Below are positions 8,093-16,823 of a stretch of DNA of 64,000 bases, in pieces (position 1 is the stretch's first letter; every line of letters begins with the position of its first letter). Origin of the DNA: GCA-2683825 sp965662355 (GTDB taxonomy: Bacteria; Planctomycetota; UBA1135; GCA-002686595); the NCBI GenBank assembly GCA_965662355.1, contig CBFIHP010000013.1, forward strand, positions 62,001 to 126,000, written 5' to 3'. A program made the position numbers and the translations under genes. The notes beneath the pieces were generated by a model that searched no databases, was not told the origin of the DNA, and was given only the letters and a program-made list of their open reading frames with translations.

Positions 8093-9790
8093 ATGTCCTT
8101 GCGTTCAATCTTCGTCCTCTTGATCTGTGCTGGTTCTCTCACCGCTCGCCAGACATCCTACTTACGCCAGGATGATGGCTGGATTCGCTTCGACGGGATG
8201 CACTCCTACCACGTGCATCCATCGACCATCACGGTTCGCACGAGTGGGGATCCAGACGTGCAGTACATTCTCGACGGCCTCGAAAATGAGCTCGCCGGAG
8301 CCCGTTTGATCCGCAGCAATCGCTTGGGATTCCACGACCTCGAGGTGCCCGAGGGTCGCGATGTGATGGAGTTCGTGAACGCGCTGCGAACGAAGGGCTG
8401 CTTCGCGCTCGTCGAGGAGAACACCATCGGGACGTACGTGGGCGGTACGCCGAACGATCCGATGTTCGGGGACCAGTGGAACCTGGACAACACCGGCCAG
8501 CTGGGCGGTGTGCCCGGAGCGGATGTCGATGCGCTCGCTGCCTGGCTGATCCAGGACGGTGACCCCTCGATCGTCGTGGCGGTTGCCGACAGCGGCACCG
8601 ACTGGACCCACGAGGACCTGGCGGGAAACATGTGGGGCAACACGGACGAGGTGGTCAACGATGTGGACTCGGACGGAAACGGCTACATCGACGACATCCG
8701 AGGCTGGGACTTCGACGGCATGGACAACGATCCCAACGGCGCGTTCTGGCACGGCACGTCCGTGGCCAGCGTCGTGGCCTCCCAGGGAAACAACGTAGGT
8801 CTGGTCGGCCTGGCGGGCGGAGCCCATGACGGCGCCGGCGTCAGCATCATGGCGCTCAACGTCGGCTCCTTTTTCCCGATGGGCGACATCCTCGACGATG
8901 CCATCCTCTACGCGCTCGACAACGGCGCTCACATCGTCACCATGAGCCTCAGTGTCGGGACCTCCGCGGCGATCGACGCCGCGGTTGCCGACGCTTTCGC
9001 CGGAGGCGTCTTCATCGACTGCGCGTCCGGCAACGGCGGATCCGGGGTGAGCTATCCCGCCACCCTCCCCGACATCGTGGCGGTGGCCTCGACGAACCGT
9101 AACGACGACACGAGCTCCTTCTCGAACCCCGGCCCCGAGGTCGAGGTCGCCGCTCCGGGCGAAGACATCTTGATGGCGGATCTGGGGGGTGGCTACCACA
9201 CCGCCAGCGGCACGTCCTTCTCGTCGCCGCACGTCGCCGCCCTGGCCGGGCTCTTGCTGTCGGAGGATCCCTCCCTGACCAACCAAGAGTTGCGCCAGAT
9301 CATCGCGAATACGGCGGACGACGTCGACGCACCGGGGAACGACAACAACACCGGTTCCGGACGAATCAATGCCCACGAGGCTCTCCTGTCGGTCTCGCTC
9401 GCCCCGGGGTCGGCCACGACCTACGGAGTGGGGACGCCGGGAGGGGGAGGCCTGGTTCCGACCATCGCTTCAAACCCCCTTCCCTCCATCGGAACGAACC
9501 TGGAGATCCGCACGACCCTGGCGGAGCGTTTCGCCCCCGCGGCCCTGGGCTTGTCGCCCAACAGCGCGGCGATTCCGTTTCTGGGGGGCATAATCAACAT
9601 CCATCCCGTCGGGCTCATGACCTTTGGAACGACGACCAGCGGCTTCGGTTCGGCTTCCCTGTTTTTCCTGATTCCCAACAACCCCAGCTTCATGGGCGCC
9701 GAACGCTTCGCCCAGTGGTTCATACTCGACATGGATGCCCCCGCCGGCATATCCATGAGCCAAGGCCTACACCTCGTGGTCGGAGGCTAG
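8093..9790 (+). CDS. Secreted subtilisin-like (S8) serine protease
   Basis: 565 aa from the ATG at 8093, which gives a clean signal peptide (MSLRSIFVLLICAGSLTA). The catalytic triad is visible: Asp in VVAVADSGTDWTHED (about residue 166), His in WHGTSVASVVAS (about 220) and Ser in SGTSFSSPHVAALAG (about 375). An N-terminal propeptide-like region precedes the catalytic domain. The last 120 residues (from ATTYGVGTPGGGG) form a beta-rich domain that resembles the tail of the FG-GAP fragment at 23.6 kb, so it is probably a shared surface domain rather than part of the protease. It is an extracellular endopeptidase, monocistronic. Confidence 0.95.
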   Translation: MSLRSIFVLLICAGSLTARQTSYLRQDDGWIRFDGMHSYHVHPSTITVRTSGDPDVQYILDGLENELAGARLIRSNRLGFHDLEVPEGRDVMEFVNALRTKGCFALVEENTIGTYVGGTPNDPMFGDQWNLDNTGQLGGVPGADVDALAAWLIQDGDPSIVVAVADSGTDWTHEDLAGNMWGNTDEVVNDVDSDGNGYIDDIRGWDFDGMDNDPNGAFWHGTSVASVVASQGNNVGLVGLAGGAHDGAGVSIMALNVGSFFPMGDILDDAILYALDNGAHIVTMSLSVGTSAAIDAAVADAFAGGVFIDCASGNGGSGVSYPATLPDIVAVASTNRNDDTSSFSNPGPEVEVAAPGEDILMADLGGGYHTASGTSFSSPHVAALAGLLLSEDPSLTNQELRQIIANTADDVDAPGNDNNTGSGRINAHEALLSVSLAPGSATTYGVGTPGGGGLVPTIASNPLPSIGTNLEIRTTLAERFAPAALGLSPNSAAIPFLGGIINIHPVGLMTFGTTTSGFGSASLFFLIPNNPSFMGAERFAQWFILDMDAPAGISMSQGLHLVVGG

Positions 9791-9812
9791 TCAAGCACGC
9801 AGCCGCAGGCAT

Positions 9813-9831
9813 CATGAATCAGCTTGACGAG
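9813..9831 (+). repeat. 19-bp repeat, copy 1
   Basis: CATGAATCAGCTTGACGAG occurs here, just after the protease stop, and again identically at 21172-21190 after a tiny peptide gene. It could open a 27-codon ORF here but nothing supports translation. The function is unknown. Confidence 0.6.
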
Positions 9832-9962
9832 GTACGCAGCGAACTGGTCTCCGAAGTCGTAAGCTGGGAAGCGGAGAGTTTCGAGGCCCACACCTGATCC
9901 CAGGTATCGCGCGAGGGCTGTCCACCCATGCACACCGGGCCAGGCACCCGGGGAGCAAGTTG

Positions 9963-10205
9963 ATGAACGAAAAGGACCATCGGACCGCCATGGGGATTGC
10001 GCAACTATCCGAGTCCGTGGGCATGCTCTTCTGCCTCGCGGGGGTGATGCTCGCCTTCAGCTTATTCAGCCAGGATCTGCAGGGATTCGTCAGAGTTGCA
10101 ATGGTGGTGTCGAACTGCCTTCCAACCTTGGGCATCGGGCTCCTGCTGATTGTCGCGGGACGCATCCTGCGTGCCGTGAGCCACAACCACCCATCGCCAG
10201 AGTAG
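9963..10205 (+). CDS. Small membrane protein, unknown
   Basis: 80 aa from the ATG at 9963 with GGGGAG about 8 nt upstream. Two hydrophobic segments are visible: SVGMLFCLAGVMLAFSLF (about residues 18-36) and a second around LPTLGIGLLLIVAGRIL (about 53-70). The N-terminus is charged (MNEKDHRTAM). I do not recognise the family. It sits between the protease and the convergent sulfatase gene and is probably monocistronic. Confidence 0.6.
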   Translation: MNEKDHRTAMGIAQLSESVGMLFCLAGVMLAFSLFSQDLQGFVRVAMVVSNCLPTLGIGLLLIVAGRILRAVSHNHPSPE

Positions 10206-10293
10206 ACCGCCCCTGGCCTGCGAGCTGAGGGTCGCCATGACCGGGGCCTACCCGTGGTCGTCTCGCCCGCCCCGTCCCAGGCGGGCGTGGAGC

Positions 10294-12210
10294 CTAGCGC
10301 GTTCCTATCACACCGATCTCCGCCGCCGATCCCCACACACCGCCGTTCACCTCGGAGAGGATGCGTATCTTGAGGAAGCGGCCCCTCACGGGCTGGGCGA
10401 GATCGGCGGGCTGAGCCGTACGCGATTTGGTGAAGGTCACCTTGGCGGAGGGCTCGGCGGGGAACTCCGTCAGGGTCTTGGCCACATAGAACTCCGTCTC
10501 GGCGAAGGCGCCGTTCCAACCACCGTCCTGGCGGGCCAGATAGCGGAAGCCCTGGACTTCATAGAGCGCTCCCAGATCGATCACCAACTCGTGGGGATGT
10601 CGGGCAAGAAACTGGGAGAAGCTTGTGTGCCAGACCGTGCGGGGATCCCCGTCGATGGCCTGGAAGGCGAGCTTGCCGTTGCCTGAGTTCTCACTGCTGA
10701 AAGCGACCAACTTCATGCCCGCGGCGGGGATCAGGTTCTTGGCCGTGATCGTGTGGGCCTTGCCACTCTGCCGTGACTTCGGCCGCCCCTTCGCCGTCCC
10801 CCACTTCGCCCAGCGATCGCGTTCGTGTCGCTTGCGTGAAGGGTCGGTGTAGGAGCCGGTCCTGGCGGGCGTGTGCTCAACCTCGGCGATGGCGATCAGG
10901 GACTCGAGCAGCTTTGGGTGACGGTCGGCCACGTCGGTGGTCTCACTCACGTCCCGCGAGAGATCAAACAGAGCCCACGTGTCGTTCTTGCGATCCAGGA
11001 TGGCCTTCATGTTCCCCTGGCGCACGGCCATCTGGTTGCCGTACTCCCAGTACAGAAACTCGTGTAGGGCCTGCTCGCCCTCGCCCAGCAGGGTCGGCAG
11101 GATCGAGAGGCCGTCCACGTCCTCGGGCACCTCGGCGGCGCACAACTCCGCCAGGGTAGGCAGCACGTCGGGCTGATAGAAGACGAGGTCGCTGACCTGC
11201 CCAGGCTCGATGTGGCCGGGCCAGCGGGCGATGGAGGGGATGCGCAGCCCCCCCTCGTACAGGTTGCCCTTGCCGCCGCGGAACTCGACTCCCGTGCGCG
11301 GGTCCTTGTTCGGCCCGAAGAAGCCGCGCGGGTGCTGCTTGGAGCGGAAGCGGTCCTGGCCTCCGTTGTCCCCGCTGAAGAAGACGATGGTGTTCTCTTC
11401 AAGACCCAGCTCCTCGAGGAGATCGAGCACCTGGCCGACGTTGTAGTCGACCATGCTCACCATGCCCGCGTAGTTCTTGACGTCCTGATGGATGCCGGGG
11501 TCCTGGATCCATGCCTCGCCCTCGTACAGCTCCCAGGCCGGATCATCGGCGGGAATGTCGTACATCCCGTGCGGGGGAGTGATGGGCAGGTAGCAGAAGA
11601 AGGGCTCGTTCTTGTTGGCGCGGATGAACTCGAGTCCGGCCTCCATGATCTCGTAGTGCGAGTAGGTCTCGCCCGAGCGCCCCCCCACGTTGCCCTGCAG
11701 CGCGACCTCTTCACTGTTCCTGACCAGATAAGGTGGATAGAAGCTGTGGGCGTGGACCTGATCGTAGTAGCCGAAGAAATCGTCGAAGCCGTGATCCTCG
11801 GGCACCCCGGTGGAGTCCCGCCCCCCACATCCCCACTTGCCGAAGCCGCCCGTCGCGTAGCCCTTGGTCTTGAGCACGCTCGCGATGGTGACTTCCCCGG
11901 CACGCAGAGGTGTGCCGCCGTCGTTGGCCCGCACGGACGCGTGGCCCGCGTGCTTGCCGGTCATCAGGTTGCAACGCAGGGGCGCGCACACGGGCGATCC
12001 TGCATAGGCCGCGGTGAAGCGGATGCCCTCGGCGGCCATCGCATCGATGCGCGGGGTCTTGATGTAGGGGTTGCCCATGTGGCCGAGCTCGAAGTAGGCG
12101 AGCTCGTCGGACATGACGTAGACCACGTTCGGGGGACGCTCATCCTGGGCCCAGGACAGGCTTGTAGACAGGCAGGCGGCCATCAAGGCGTGTGGAAAGT
12201 TCATTCGCAT
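10294..12210 (-). CDS. Secreted sulfatase with C-terminal discoidin-like domain
   Basis: 638 aa from the ATG at 12210 (a second ATG lies at 12204); longer readings add a non-signal extension. The signal peptide MRMNFPHALMAACLSTSLSWA is followed by the sulfatase core NVVYVMSDELAYFELGHMG. The formylglycine site reads SPVCAPLRCNLMTGKH, i.e. Cys-x-Pro-x-Arg. Further metal and substrate residues lie in FFSGDNGGQD. The last 140 residues (from LIPAAGMKLVAFSSENSGNG) look like an F5/8 type C carbohydrate-binding domain. It hydrolyses sulfate esters, probably on polysaccharides, outside the cytoplasm. A formylglycine-generating enzyme is required but not in the window. Confidence 0.95.
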   Translation of the reverse strand: MRMNFPHALMAACLSTSLSWAQDERPPNVVYVMSDELAYFELGHMGNPYIKTPRIDAMAAEGIRFTAAYAGSPVCAPLRCNLMTGKHAGHASVRANDGGTPLRAGEVTIASVLKTKGYATGGFGKWGCGGRDSTGVPEDHGFDDFFGYYDQVHAHSFYPPYLVRNSEEVALQGNVGGRSGETYSHYEIMEAGLEFIRANKNEPFFCYLPITPPHGMYDIPADDPAWELYEGEAWIQDPGIHQDVKNYAGMVSMVDYNVGQVLDLLEELGLEENTIVFFSGDNGGQDRFRSKQHPRGFFGPNKDPRTGVEFRGGKGNLYEGGLRIPSIARWPGHIEPGQVSDLVFYQPDVLPTLAELCAAEVPEDVDGLSILPTLLGEGEQALHEFLYWEYGNQMAVRQGNMKAILDRKNDTWALFDLSRDVSETTDVADRHPKLLESLIAIAEVEHTPARTGSYTDPSRKRHERDRWAKWGTAKGRPKSRQSGKAHTITAKNLIPAAGMKLVAFSSENSGNGKLAFQAIDGDPRTVWHTSFSQFLARHPHELVIDLGALYEVQGFRYLARQDGGWNGAFAETEFYVAKTLTEFPAEPSAKVTFTKSRTAQPADLAQPVRGRFLKIRILSEVNGGVWGSAAEIGVIGTR

Positions 12211-12341
12211 GACAACTGTCACGTCGCGACGAGTACTCGTCGCCGTGAGTGCTGAATGTCCCCTCTGACAGCACCGATAAATGCACAGGACAAAGAGCAT
12301 CTTGAGCGACTGATGTCGGCTCCGCCACGAACAGGGGTAAA

Positions 12342-13493
12342 TCACTTCTCCGGCTGCGCCGGCTTCGCTGGCGCGTCAAGGGATTCCGCCACTTCAAAGA
12401 TCTTGAGGACCCCGGCGGACTGCTTCTTTTCCGTCACCCACTGCAGAAAATTCAAGTCGTGGGCGTGCGCCTCGAAGAAGAAGGGATGCAGGTTGGTCTT
12501 GCCTGCCTTGGCAAAGCGGGCCATCAAATCGCGAACCCCAGAGGCGGGGACATTGCTATCAGCTTCACCGTGAAAGACATAGATCGGCAGATCCAAACGC
12601 AGCAAGCGCTGTTTGTTCGGTTCCAGGTCAAAGTGTTCCACCAGCCACTCCAGGGACACATGGAAGTAGTTGTTCCAAATCCAGTCTTCATCCCCGGATT
12701 CGATGTGGTCAAAAATGGACTGGCAATATTCGTCCAGTTGCACTTTGAAGTCGTTGGTGGTCACAAACCCGTCCCCATCGAAATCCACCGTATCGAAGGG
12801 CGAGTCACCGAACTGCATGCGCGCCTGGGAAGCTGAGGCATTTTCAGACTCGTACTCTTCGCGGCTGATCTTGCCATCGGCGTCCTGTTCAAAGGCGGCT
12901 AGCATAAAACTCATGGAGGGCTTGCCAGAGAGCTGCCATTTGATGATGTCCGCCATGTTGTCATGGGCGTAGCCAGCCAGGAGCAGAGCCTCGATTCGGT
13001 TCTCCTTCTTCTCCGCCACCATCGAAGCGATGATGGTGCCCTCGCTCCATCCGAGCAATACCACCTTGGCTTGCTTGAGCCGCTCATCGGCGCGCAGGAA
13101 GCCGATCATGACTTCGAGATCCTTGACGTCCACGCTAGGAACCACGCGCTTGAACTTCTCGCGATCGATCTCCTCGAACATGGGCGGATTGGTGCCGATG
13201 GTCACGCCACGTTTGTTGTAAGCAAACATCGCGATGCCGCGAGCGCTCAGTTCCTGTCCGAACATGTCGTAGTAATTGAACTCGAAGGGCCCAAACTTGC
13301 GTTTATTGAGATAGGTGTTGGGGCCGGTGCCATGCACAAAGATGACAACCTGTTCAATCCGATCCACGTCACTGGGCAGGTGCAGCTTGCCGCTGATAAC
13401 TTCGCCATCCTCCAGCTCAATTCCAATGATCTCGGATGCTTGCGCTGCGGCCAGGGAAGAAAGCAATGCAAGGAGAGGAGTCAGGAGTCTCAT
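12342..13493 (-). CDS. Secreted alpha/beta hydrolase with inserted EF-hand pair
   Basis: 383 aa with signal peptide MRLLTPLLALLSSLAAAQA. The hydrolase fold is shown by VVIFVHGTGPNTYL (oxyanion HG), VVLLGWSEGTIIASM (nucleophile Ser in GWSEG), a late Asp/Glu region LPIYVFHGEADSNVP, and a final HAHDLNFL with the catalytic His. Between the nucleophile and the acid are two calcium-loop motifs, EQDADGKISREEYE (about residues 202-215) and VDFDGDGFVTTNDF (about 238-251). These form an EF-hand pair where the cap domain normally sits. The substrate is unknown; an esterase or peptidase is likely. It is encoded 131 nt upstream of the sulfatase on the same strand. Confidence 0.85.
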   Translation of the reverse strand: MRLLTPLLALLSSLAAAQASEIIGIELEDGEVISGKLHLPSDVDRIEQVVIFVHGTGPNTYLNKRKFGPFEFNYYDMFGQELSARGIAMFAYNKRGVTIGTNPPMFEEIDREKFKRVVPSVDVKDLEVMIGFLRADERLKQAKVVLLGWSEGTIIASMVAEKKENRIEALLLAGYAHDNMADIIKWQLSGKPSMSFMLAAFEQDADGKISREEYESENASASQARMQFGDSPFDTVDFDGDGFVTTNDFKVQLDEYCQSIFDHIESGDEDWIWNNYFHVSLEWLVEHFDLEPNKQRLLRLDLPIYVFHGEADSNVPASGVRDLMARFAKAGKTNLHPFFFEAHAHDLNFLQWVTEKKQSAGVLKIFEVAESLDAPAKPAQPEK

Positions 13494-13528
13494 GTTCGGT
13501 CCGTACCGAGGTGAAGAATATCAACGGA

Positions 13529-13627
13529 GGCGATGTTGCACGGTTCAAAATCCGGTTTTGCTCGTGGGTGGGACGACCACCGTGACTGCGGGCGCTTGGC
13601 TCGCTACGATTCATGCACCAACACCGC
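13529..13627. mobile_element. Short MITE-like element with IS5-type ends
   Basis: A stretch of about 100 bp bounded by inverted ends: GGCGATGTTGCACGGTTC on the left, and on the right the complement of GGTGTTGGTGCATGAAT. Both resemble the ends of the IS5-family remnants at 36243-36565 and 62064. No coding content is seen inside. It lies in the spacer between the hydrolase and the repeat protein gene. Confidence 0.5.
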
Positions 13628-13681
13628 GGGACAGCGCTTTCCTACAATTCCTCTGCCGCATAGCCCACGAATCTCGGACTC

Positions 13682-15904
13682 ATGATTCTCCTGCCGCTTC
13701 TCCTCCCTCTGCTCGCGTCTTCACCCTCCATCGAAAGCAAGCCGCCGTTCCAAGAACGGCTTCGAGGGGCTAGCGAATCACTCCGAATCGAAAGCTCCGC
13801 CGAGCTGTCCCTACACGCGCTCCTTTCGCGCCTGGCCGAGCTGACCGGCCAGACCCTGACGATGAGTCCCGAGGTCGCTCAAAAGCTGCAAACGAGCCGT
13901 GTGAAGTTCGATCGAGCCGTTTCCGTCCCTGCGGAAGAGGCCTATCTCTTTGTCGAAGCCTTCCTCGTCGAACCCCATCTCACGATCGCTCCGGTCGCAG
14001 GTGCTTCGCCTCCGGCCCTGGGGGTTTACACCGGTCAGGAACTGACCCGGGAGACCCACCTCGACATCCCACAGAAAGAGGTCCAAGCGTATTCGGGTCA
14101 CAGCGCGCTCCTGGTGCGCACCGTCATCGACCTCGGAACGATCGACCCCGGCCCGCTCATGCAGACGCTGCGAGCGCTGGTTGTGGGCATCATGCGCCAA
14201 TCCATGCAGGTGCTCGACGAAAACAAGGTCGAGCTCACGGGTACCGGACAATGGGTCGCGGATATGGCCGCATTCTTCGAGAGTGCGGTGACCATCGAGC
14301 CCGCGGAAGTCGTTTGGCGAACGAAACGTCGTCCTGGAGTCCCAAAGGATTCCATGGTCCTGAATCCCGACCCGAAACACTCCCTGGCGGAGCTGATCGC
14401 GCGTTATCGCCAAGTCACCGGCTTCCATGTCGTTTCTCATCCCCAGACGCTCGAACGTCTGGAAAAGGAATGGGTGCGCATCCCGCGGAAGTTAGAGGTA
14501 CCGCGCGAAGAAGTTCATGCCTACGTCGGCGGTTGCCTCGCAGCCCAAGGGTTCGGGTTTGCGCCCCTTCACGTCGGGCGCGAAACCGTGTTGATGCTCA
14601 TCGATCACCAAACCAGTTGGCGCGGTGGGGTTCCCTACGAACCGATGCCGGTTTCGGTCGCCGAAGTGCGCGGCTTGGCGGAACGCCCCGACCTGTGGAC
14701 GCGAACCCTCGTCGACATGCAAGACCTTGATGCGCGTATGGTGCAGACGCAACTGCGCGCCATCGTGTCTGACACAGCGACCCAGAGGATCACCTCTATC
14801 GGAAACCGGCTGATCATCCGCGGATCAGGTTCTTATGTGGCTGACGTGGTGGATGTCCTGGGCATCCTGATGCGGCAAGAGTCCGACACTTCGCCTCAGC
14901 TGACGAAAAGCTTGCCTGCGGCCAAGCAAGAGCTGGTTCTATCCGCCGGCGAGATGGTCATCGCGCGGCTTCTCGAACGACTGGCAGATGCAACCGGCCA
15001 GCATCTCGCCATGTCGGCCAGCACACGCAAGACCCTGGAGCAAGGCCGGATCGTCGTTCCTCGAAAGACCGAGGTTCCCGCGGAAGACGCCTACGCCTAC
15101 GTAGAGGCCTGCCTGCGCGATTTCGGATGTGTGCTGGTTCCCTCCAAGGGAGGTACATGCCCCCTGCTCGGTGTCTATGGGCTTCGTCCGTCGAAGATCT
15201 CATCCGCGATTCAACATCGTCGCGTCAAGGCCTTCGCCGGAGCCTTCCCGATTCCACCTGACAGGGTCGATGAGTTCGGATCGCACGCCGCGCTGTGGGC
15301 CAGGACGGTCTTGCACCTGGACAACGTCGGCACGCGCACACTGCAGACTCAGCTGCGGGCACTCATCACCGACACCACGATCGAAGGCTTCATGGCGGCG
15401 GGCGAGAATCGCATCATCCTTTACGGCTGTGCGCAGAAACTGAGAAACCTCGTGAACTTGCTGCTAGCGGTGAATCGATCTTCCGGGTTCATCGACATCG
15501 AGGCTTCCGAATTTCCCACCGCGGAGTTTCCAGACGCGACCGCTCCATTGGTCTTGCTCGAAGAGGAGCTGACTCTCGGCGACATGCTCAACGCATACTC
15601 CGAGTGCACTGGACTACACATCGTTCAGTCCGAAAGAACCGCTCGCCTGCTGGATCAGGGAAGCATCGATATCGGCAAGAAAACGGAAATCCCCCCGGAA
15701 GACACACATGCCTTTGTGCAAGCTATCTTGAACGAACATGGATTCGGCGTCGAACCGATCCTCGACATCCAAGAGCCGCTCGTACGTGTCTACTCGCACT
15801 CGACCCGGAATCGTGGTAATCAAGCTCCTCAAAAGACGCTGATCAAATCCAGCGCACACGGGACTTCGCACAGCACGCCGCGATGCAGGTGTGCACGATC
15901 ATGA
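13682..15904 (+). CDS. Secreted repeat protein, 5' part (frame broken near 15.83 kb)
   Basis: The signal peptide (MILLPLLLPLLASS) is followed by repeated modules of about 230-250 residues. Each module has an STN-like start (LSLHALLSRLAELTGQTL; LTLGDMLNAYSECTGLHIVQ), a middle with VPAEEAYLFVEAFL-type sequence, and an end such as ARTVLHLDNVGTRTLQTQLR followed by ALITDTT. The pattern resembles secretin or pilus N-domains, but no secretin barrel follows. After about residue 715 the frame leaves the repeat consensus and ends in unrelated residues. The correct continuation lies in the next frame (entry at 15883). Function unknown; an envelope location is inferred. Confidence 0.8.
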   Translation: MILLPLLLPLLASSPSIESKPPFQERLRGASESLRIESSAELSLHALLSRLAELTGQTLTMSPEVAQKLQTSRVKFDRAVSVPAEEAYLFVEAFLVEPHLTIAPVAGASPPALGVYTGQELTRETHLDIPQKEVQAYSGHSALLVRTVIDLGTIDPGPLMQTLRALVVGIMRQSMQVLDENKVELTGTGQWVADMAAFFESAVTIEPAEVVWRTKRRPGVPKDSMVLNPDPKHSLAELIARYRQVTGFHVVSHPQTLERLEKEWVRIPRKLEVPREEVHAYVGGCLAAQGFGFAPLHVGRETVLMLIDHQTSWRGGVPYEPMPVSVAEVRGLAERPDLWTRTLVDMQDLDARMVQTQLRAIVSDTATQRITSIGNRLIIRGSGSYVADVVDVLGILMRQESDTSPQLTKSLPAAKQELVLSAGEMVIARLLERLADATGQHLAMSASTRKTLEQGRIVVPRKTEVPAEDAYAYVEACLRDFGCVLVPSKGGTCPLLGVYGLRPSKISSAIQHRRVKAFAGAFPIPPDRVDEFGSHAALWARTVLHLDNVGTRTLQTQLRALITDTTIEGFMAAGENRIILYGCAQKLRNLVNLLLAVNRSSGFIDIEASEFPTAEFPDATAPLVLLEEELTLGDMLNAYSECTGLHIVQSERTARLLDQGSIDIGKKTEIPPEDTHAFVQAILNEHGFGVEPILDIQEPLVRVYSHSTRNRGNQAPQKTLIKSSAHGTSHSTPRCRCARS
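15820..15840 (+). other. Apparent frameshift site
   Basis: Repeat homology passes from one frame to another here. An A4 run at 15831-15834 is the likely spot: one extra A would join QAPQK to DADQIQRTRDFAQHAAMQV, which matches the other modules. It is either a real inactivating deletion, a sequencing error, or less likely programmed slippage. Confidence 0.75.
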
Positions 15905-16644
15905 GTCTCGAGCAGACCGATACGAGGACTCTTCAGACCCAGATGCGGGGGGTTATCAGCGACACGACACGCATGGGCATGATCGCCGCGGGCACGCGCA
16001 ACATGATTCTTCTCGGCAACGCCCCGTGGGTCGCAGACATGGTCCGAGTCCTCGAGGACATCGACGGGAAGGAACCTCTGGATTATTCAGCAGGCCCGGA
16101 CGGTCTCCCAACCCCGAACATGCCTTTGGATTACTCAGGTGTTCGAGTCACGAACTTGAAGTACCTCGTGGAGGACTTCGCCCAATCCTTGGGGATCCGC
16201 CTGCCGATCTACCATGTGACTGCACCCTACCAAGCGGTGGAATTCGACCTACCGAAGCGCGATACAGTTCCTGCGGTTGAGGTCTACTCCTTCGTGGAAT
16301 CCCTGCTGAAAGAAAACGGATATGCCCTCGCCTACATCGACAGCAGCGACCAACCGCAGCTCGGCCTCTTCGGACACCGACGATTGAAGGATTTCGCTTA
16401 TCCCGTACCGGTCCTACCGGAAGATGTGGTCGATTTCGCGGAAGGCCACCCCGCCCTCCTCATCCGCACTCTGATCTCGCTCCGAAACGCGGACGCACGG
16501 AGCCTTCAAGCCACGCTACGCAATCAGGTCACCCAGACGAGCACACAGACGCTGCTCGGAGTGGGAGCCGACAAGATCTTGGTCATGGGAATGGCCCCCT
16601 GGGTCCACGAAATGACCAAACTGATCCAGGCTTCTGATCACTGA
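15883..16644 (+). CDS. Secreted repeat protein, 3' part after frameshift
   Basis: The frame is open from 15820, but no start with a ribosome site is visible. The listed ATG simply begins MQVCTIMSLEQTDTRTLQTQ, which is mid-module in the upstream repeats. It completes the fourth module and contains a fifth: FAQSLGIRLPIYHVTAPYQA, VPAVEVYSFVESLLKENGY, ALLIRTLISLRNADARSLQA. It ends cleanly at TGA 16644. It should be read as the C-terminal quarter of the gene that starts at 13682. On its own it lacks a signal peptide and is probably not a separate protein. Confidence 0.75.
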   Translation: MQVCTIMSLEQTDTRTLQTQMRGVISDTTRMGMIAAGTRNMILLGNAPWVADMVRVLEDIDGKEPLDYSAGPDGLPTPNMPLDYSGVRVTNLKYLVEDFAQSLGIRLPIYHVTAPYQAVEFDLPKRDTVPAVEVYSFVESLLKENGYALAYIDSSDQPQLGLFGHRRLKDFAYPVPVLPEDVVDFAEGHPALLIRTLISLRNADARSLQATLRNQVTQTSTQTLLGVGADKILVMGMAPWVHEMTKLIQASDH

Positions 16645-16680
16645 GCGATGACCCGGCGTTCCCGTCAGGGAAGAGTTATC

Positions 16681-16730
16681 GGTACGGGGCCAGGCACCGA
16701 GCTGACGGGTTGGTGCTTGCCTCTATGAGA
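16681..16730 (+). repeat. REP-like repeat, copy 1
   Basis: GGTACGGGGCCAGGCACCGA, then GCTGACGGGTTGGTG and CCTCTATGAGA. It matches copies at 20430-20488 and, inverted, 36566-36600. At 36.5 kb the repeat abuts an IS5-type end, so it may be IS flank sequence that spread with the element. Confidence 0.65.
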
Positions 16731-16823
16731 CGGACAGCCCTCGTGAGCCGGGCTCAAAACACCTATACTCGGAGCATGTTGCAGCACTCGGTTCAGAGCA
16801 GATCGGGTGTTCACTCCAACCGA

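Noticed and set aside
8162..9376. Open frame of 404 codons on the minus strand
   Set aside because: Antisense to the subtilase, whose triad and signal peptide show which strand is coding.
9812..10519. Open frame of 235 codons on the minus strand
   Set aside because: It crosses the small membrane gene and the sulfatase end, and the product is Arg/Pro-rich without domain signs.
11212..12255. Open frame of 347 codons on the plus strand
   Set aside because: Antisense to the sulfatase with its CAPLR active site; no family features.
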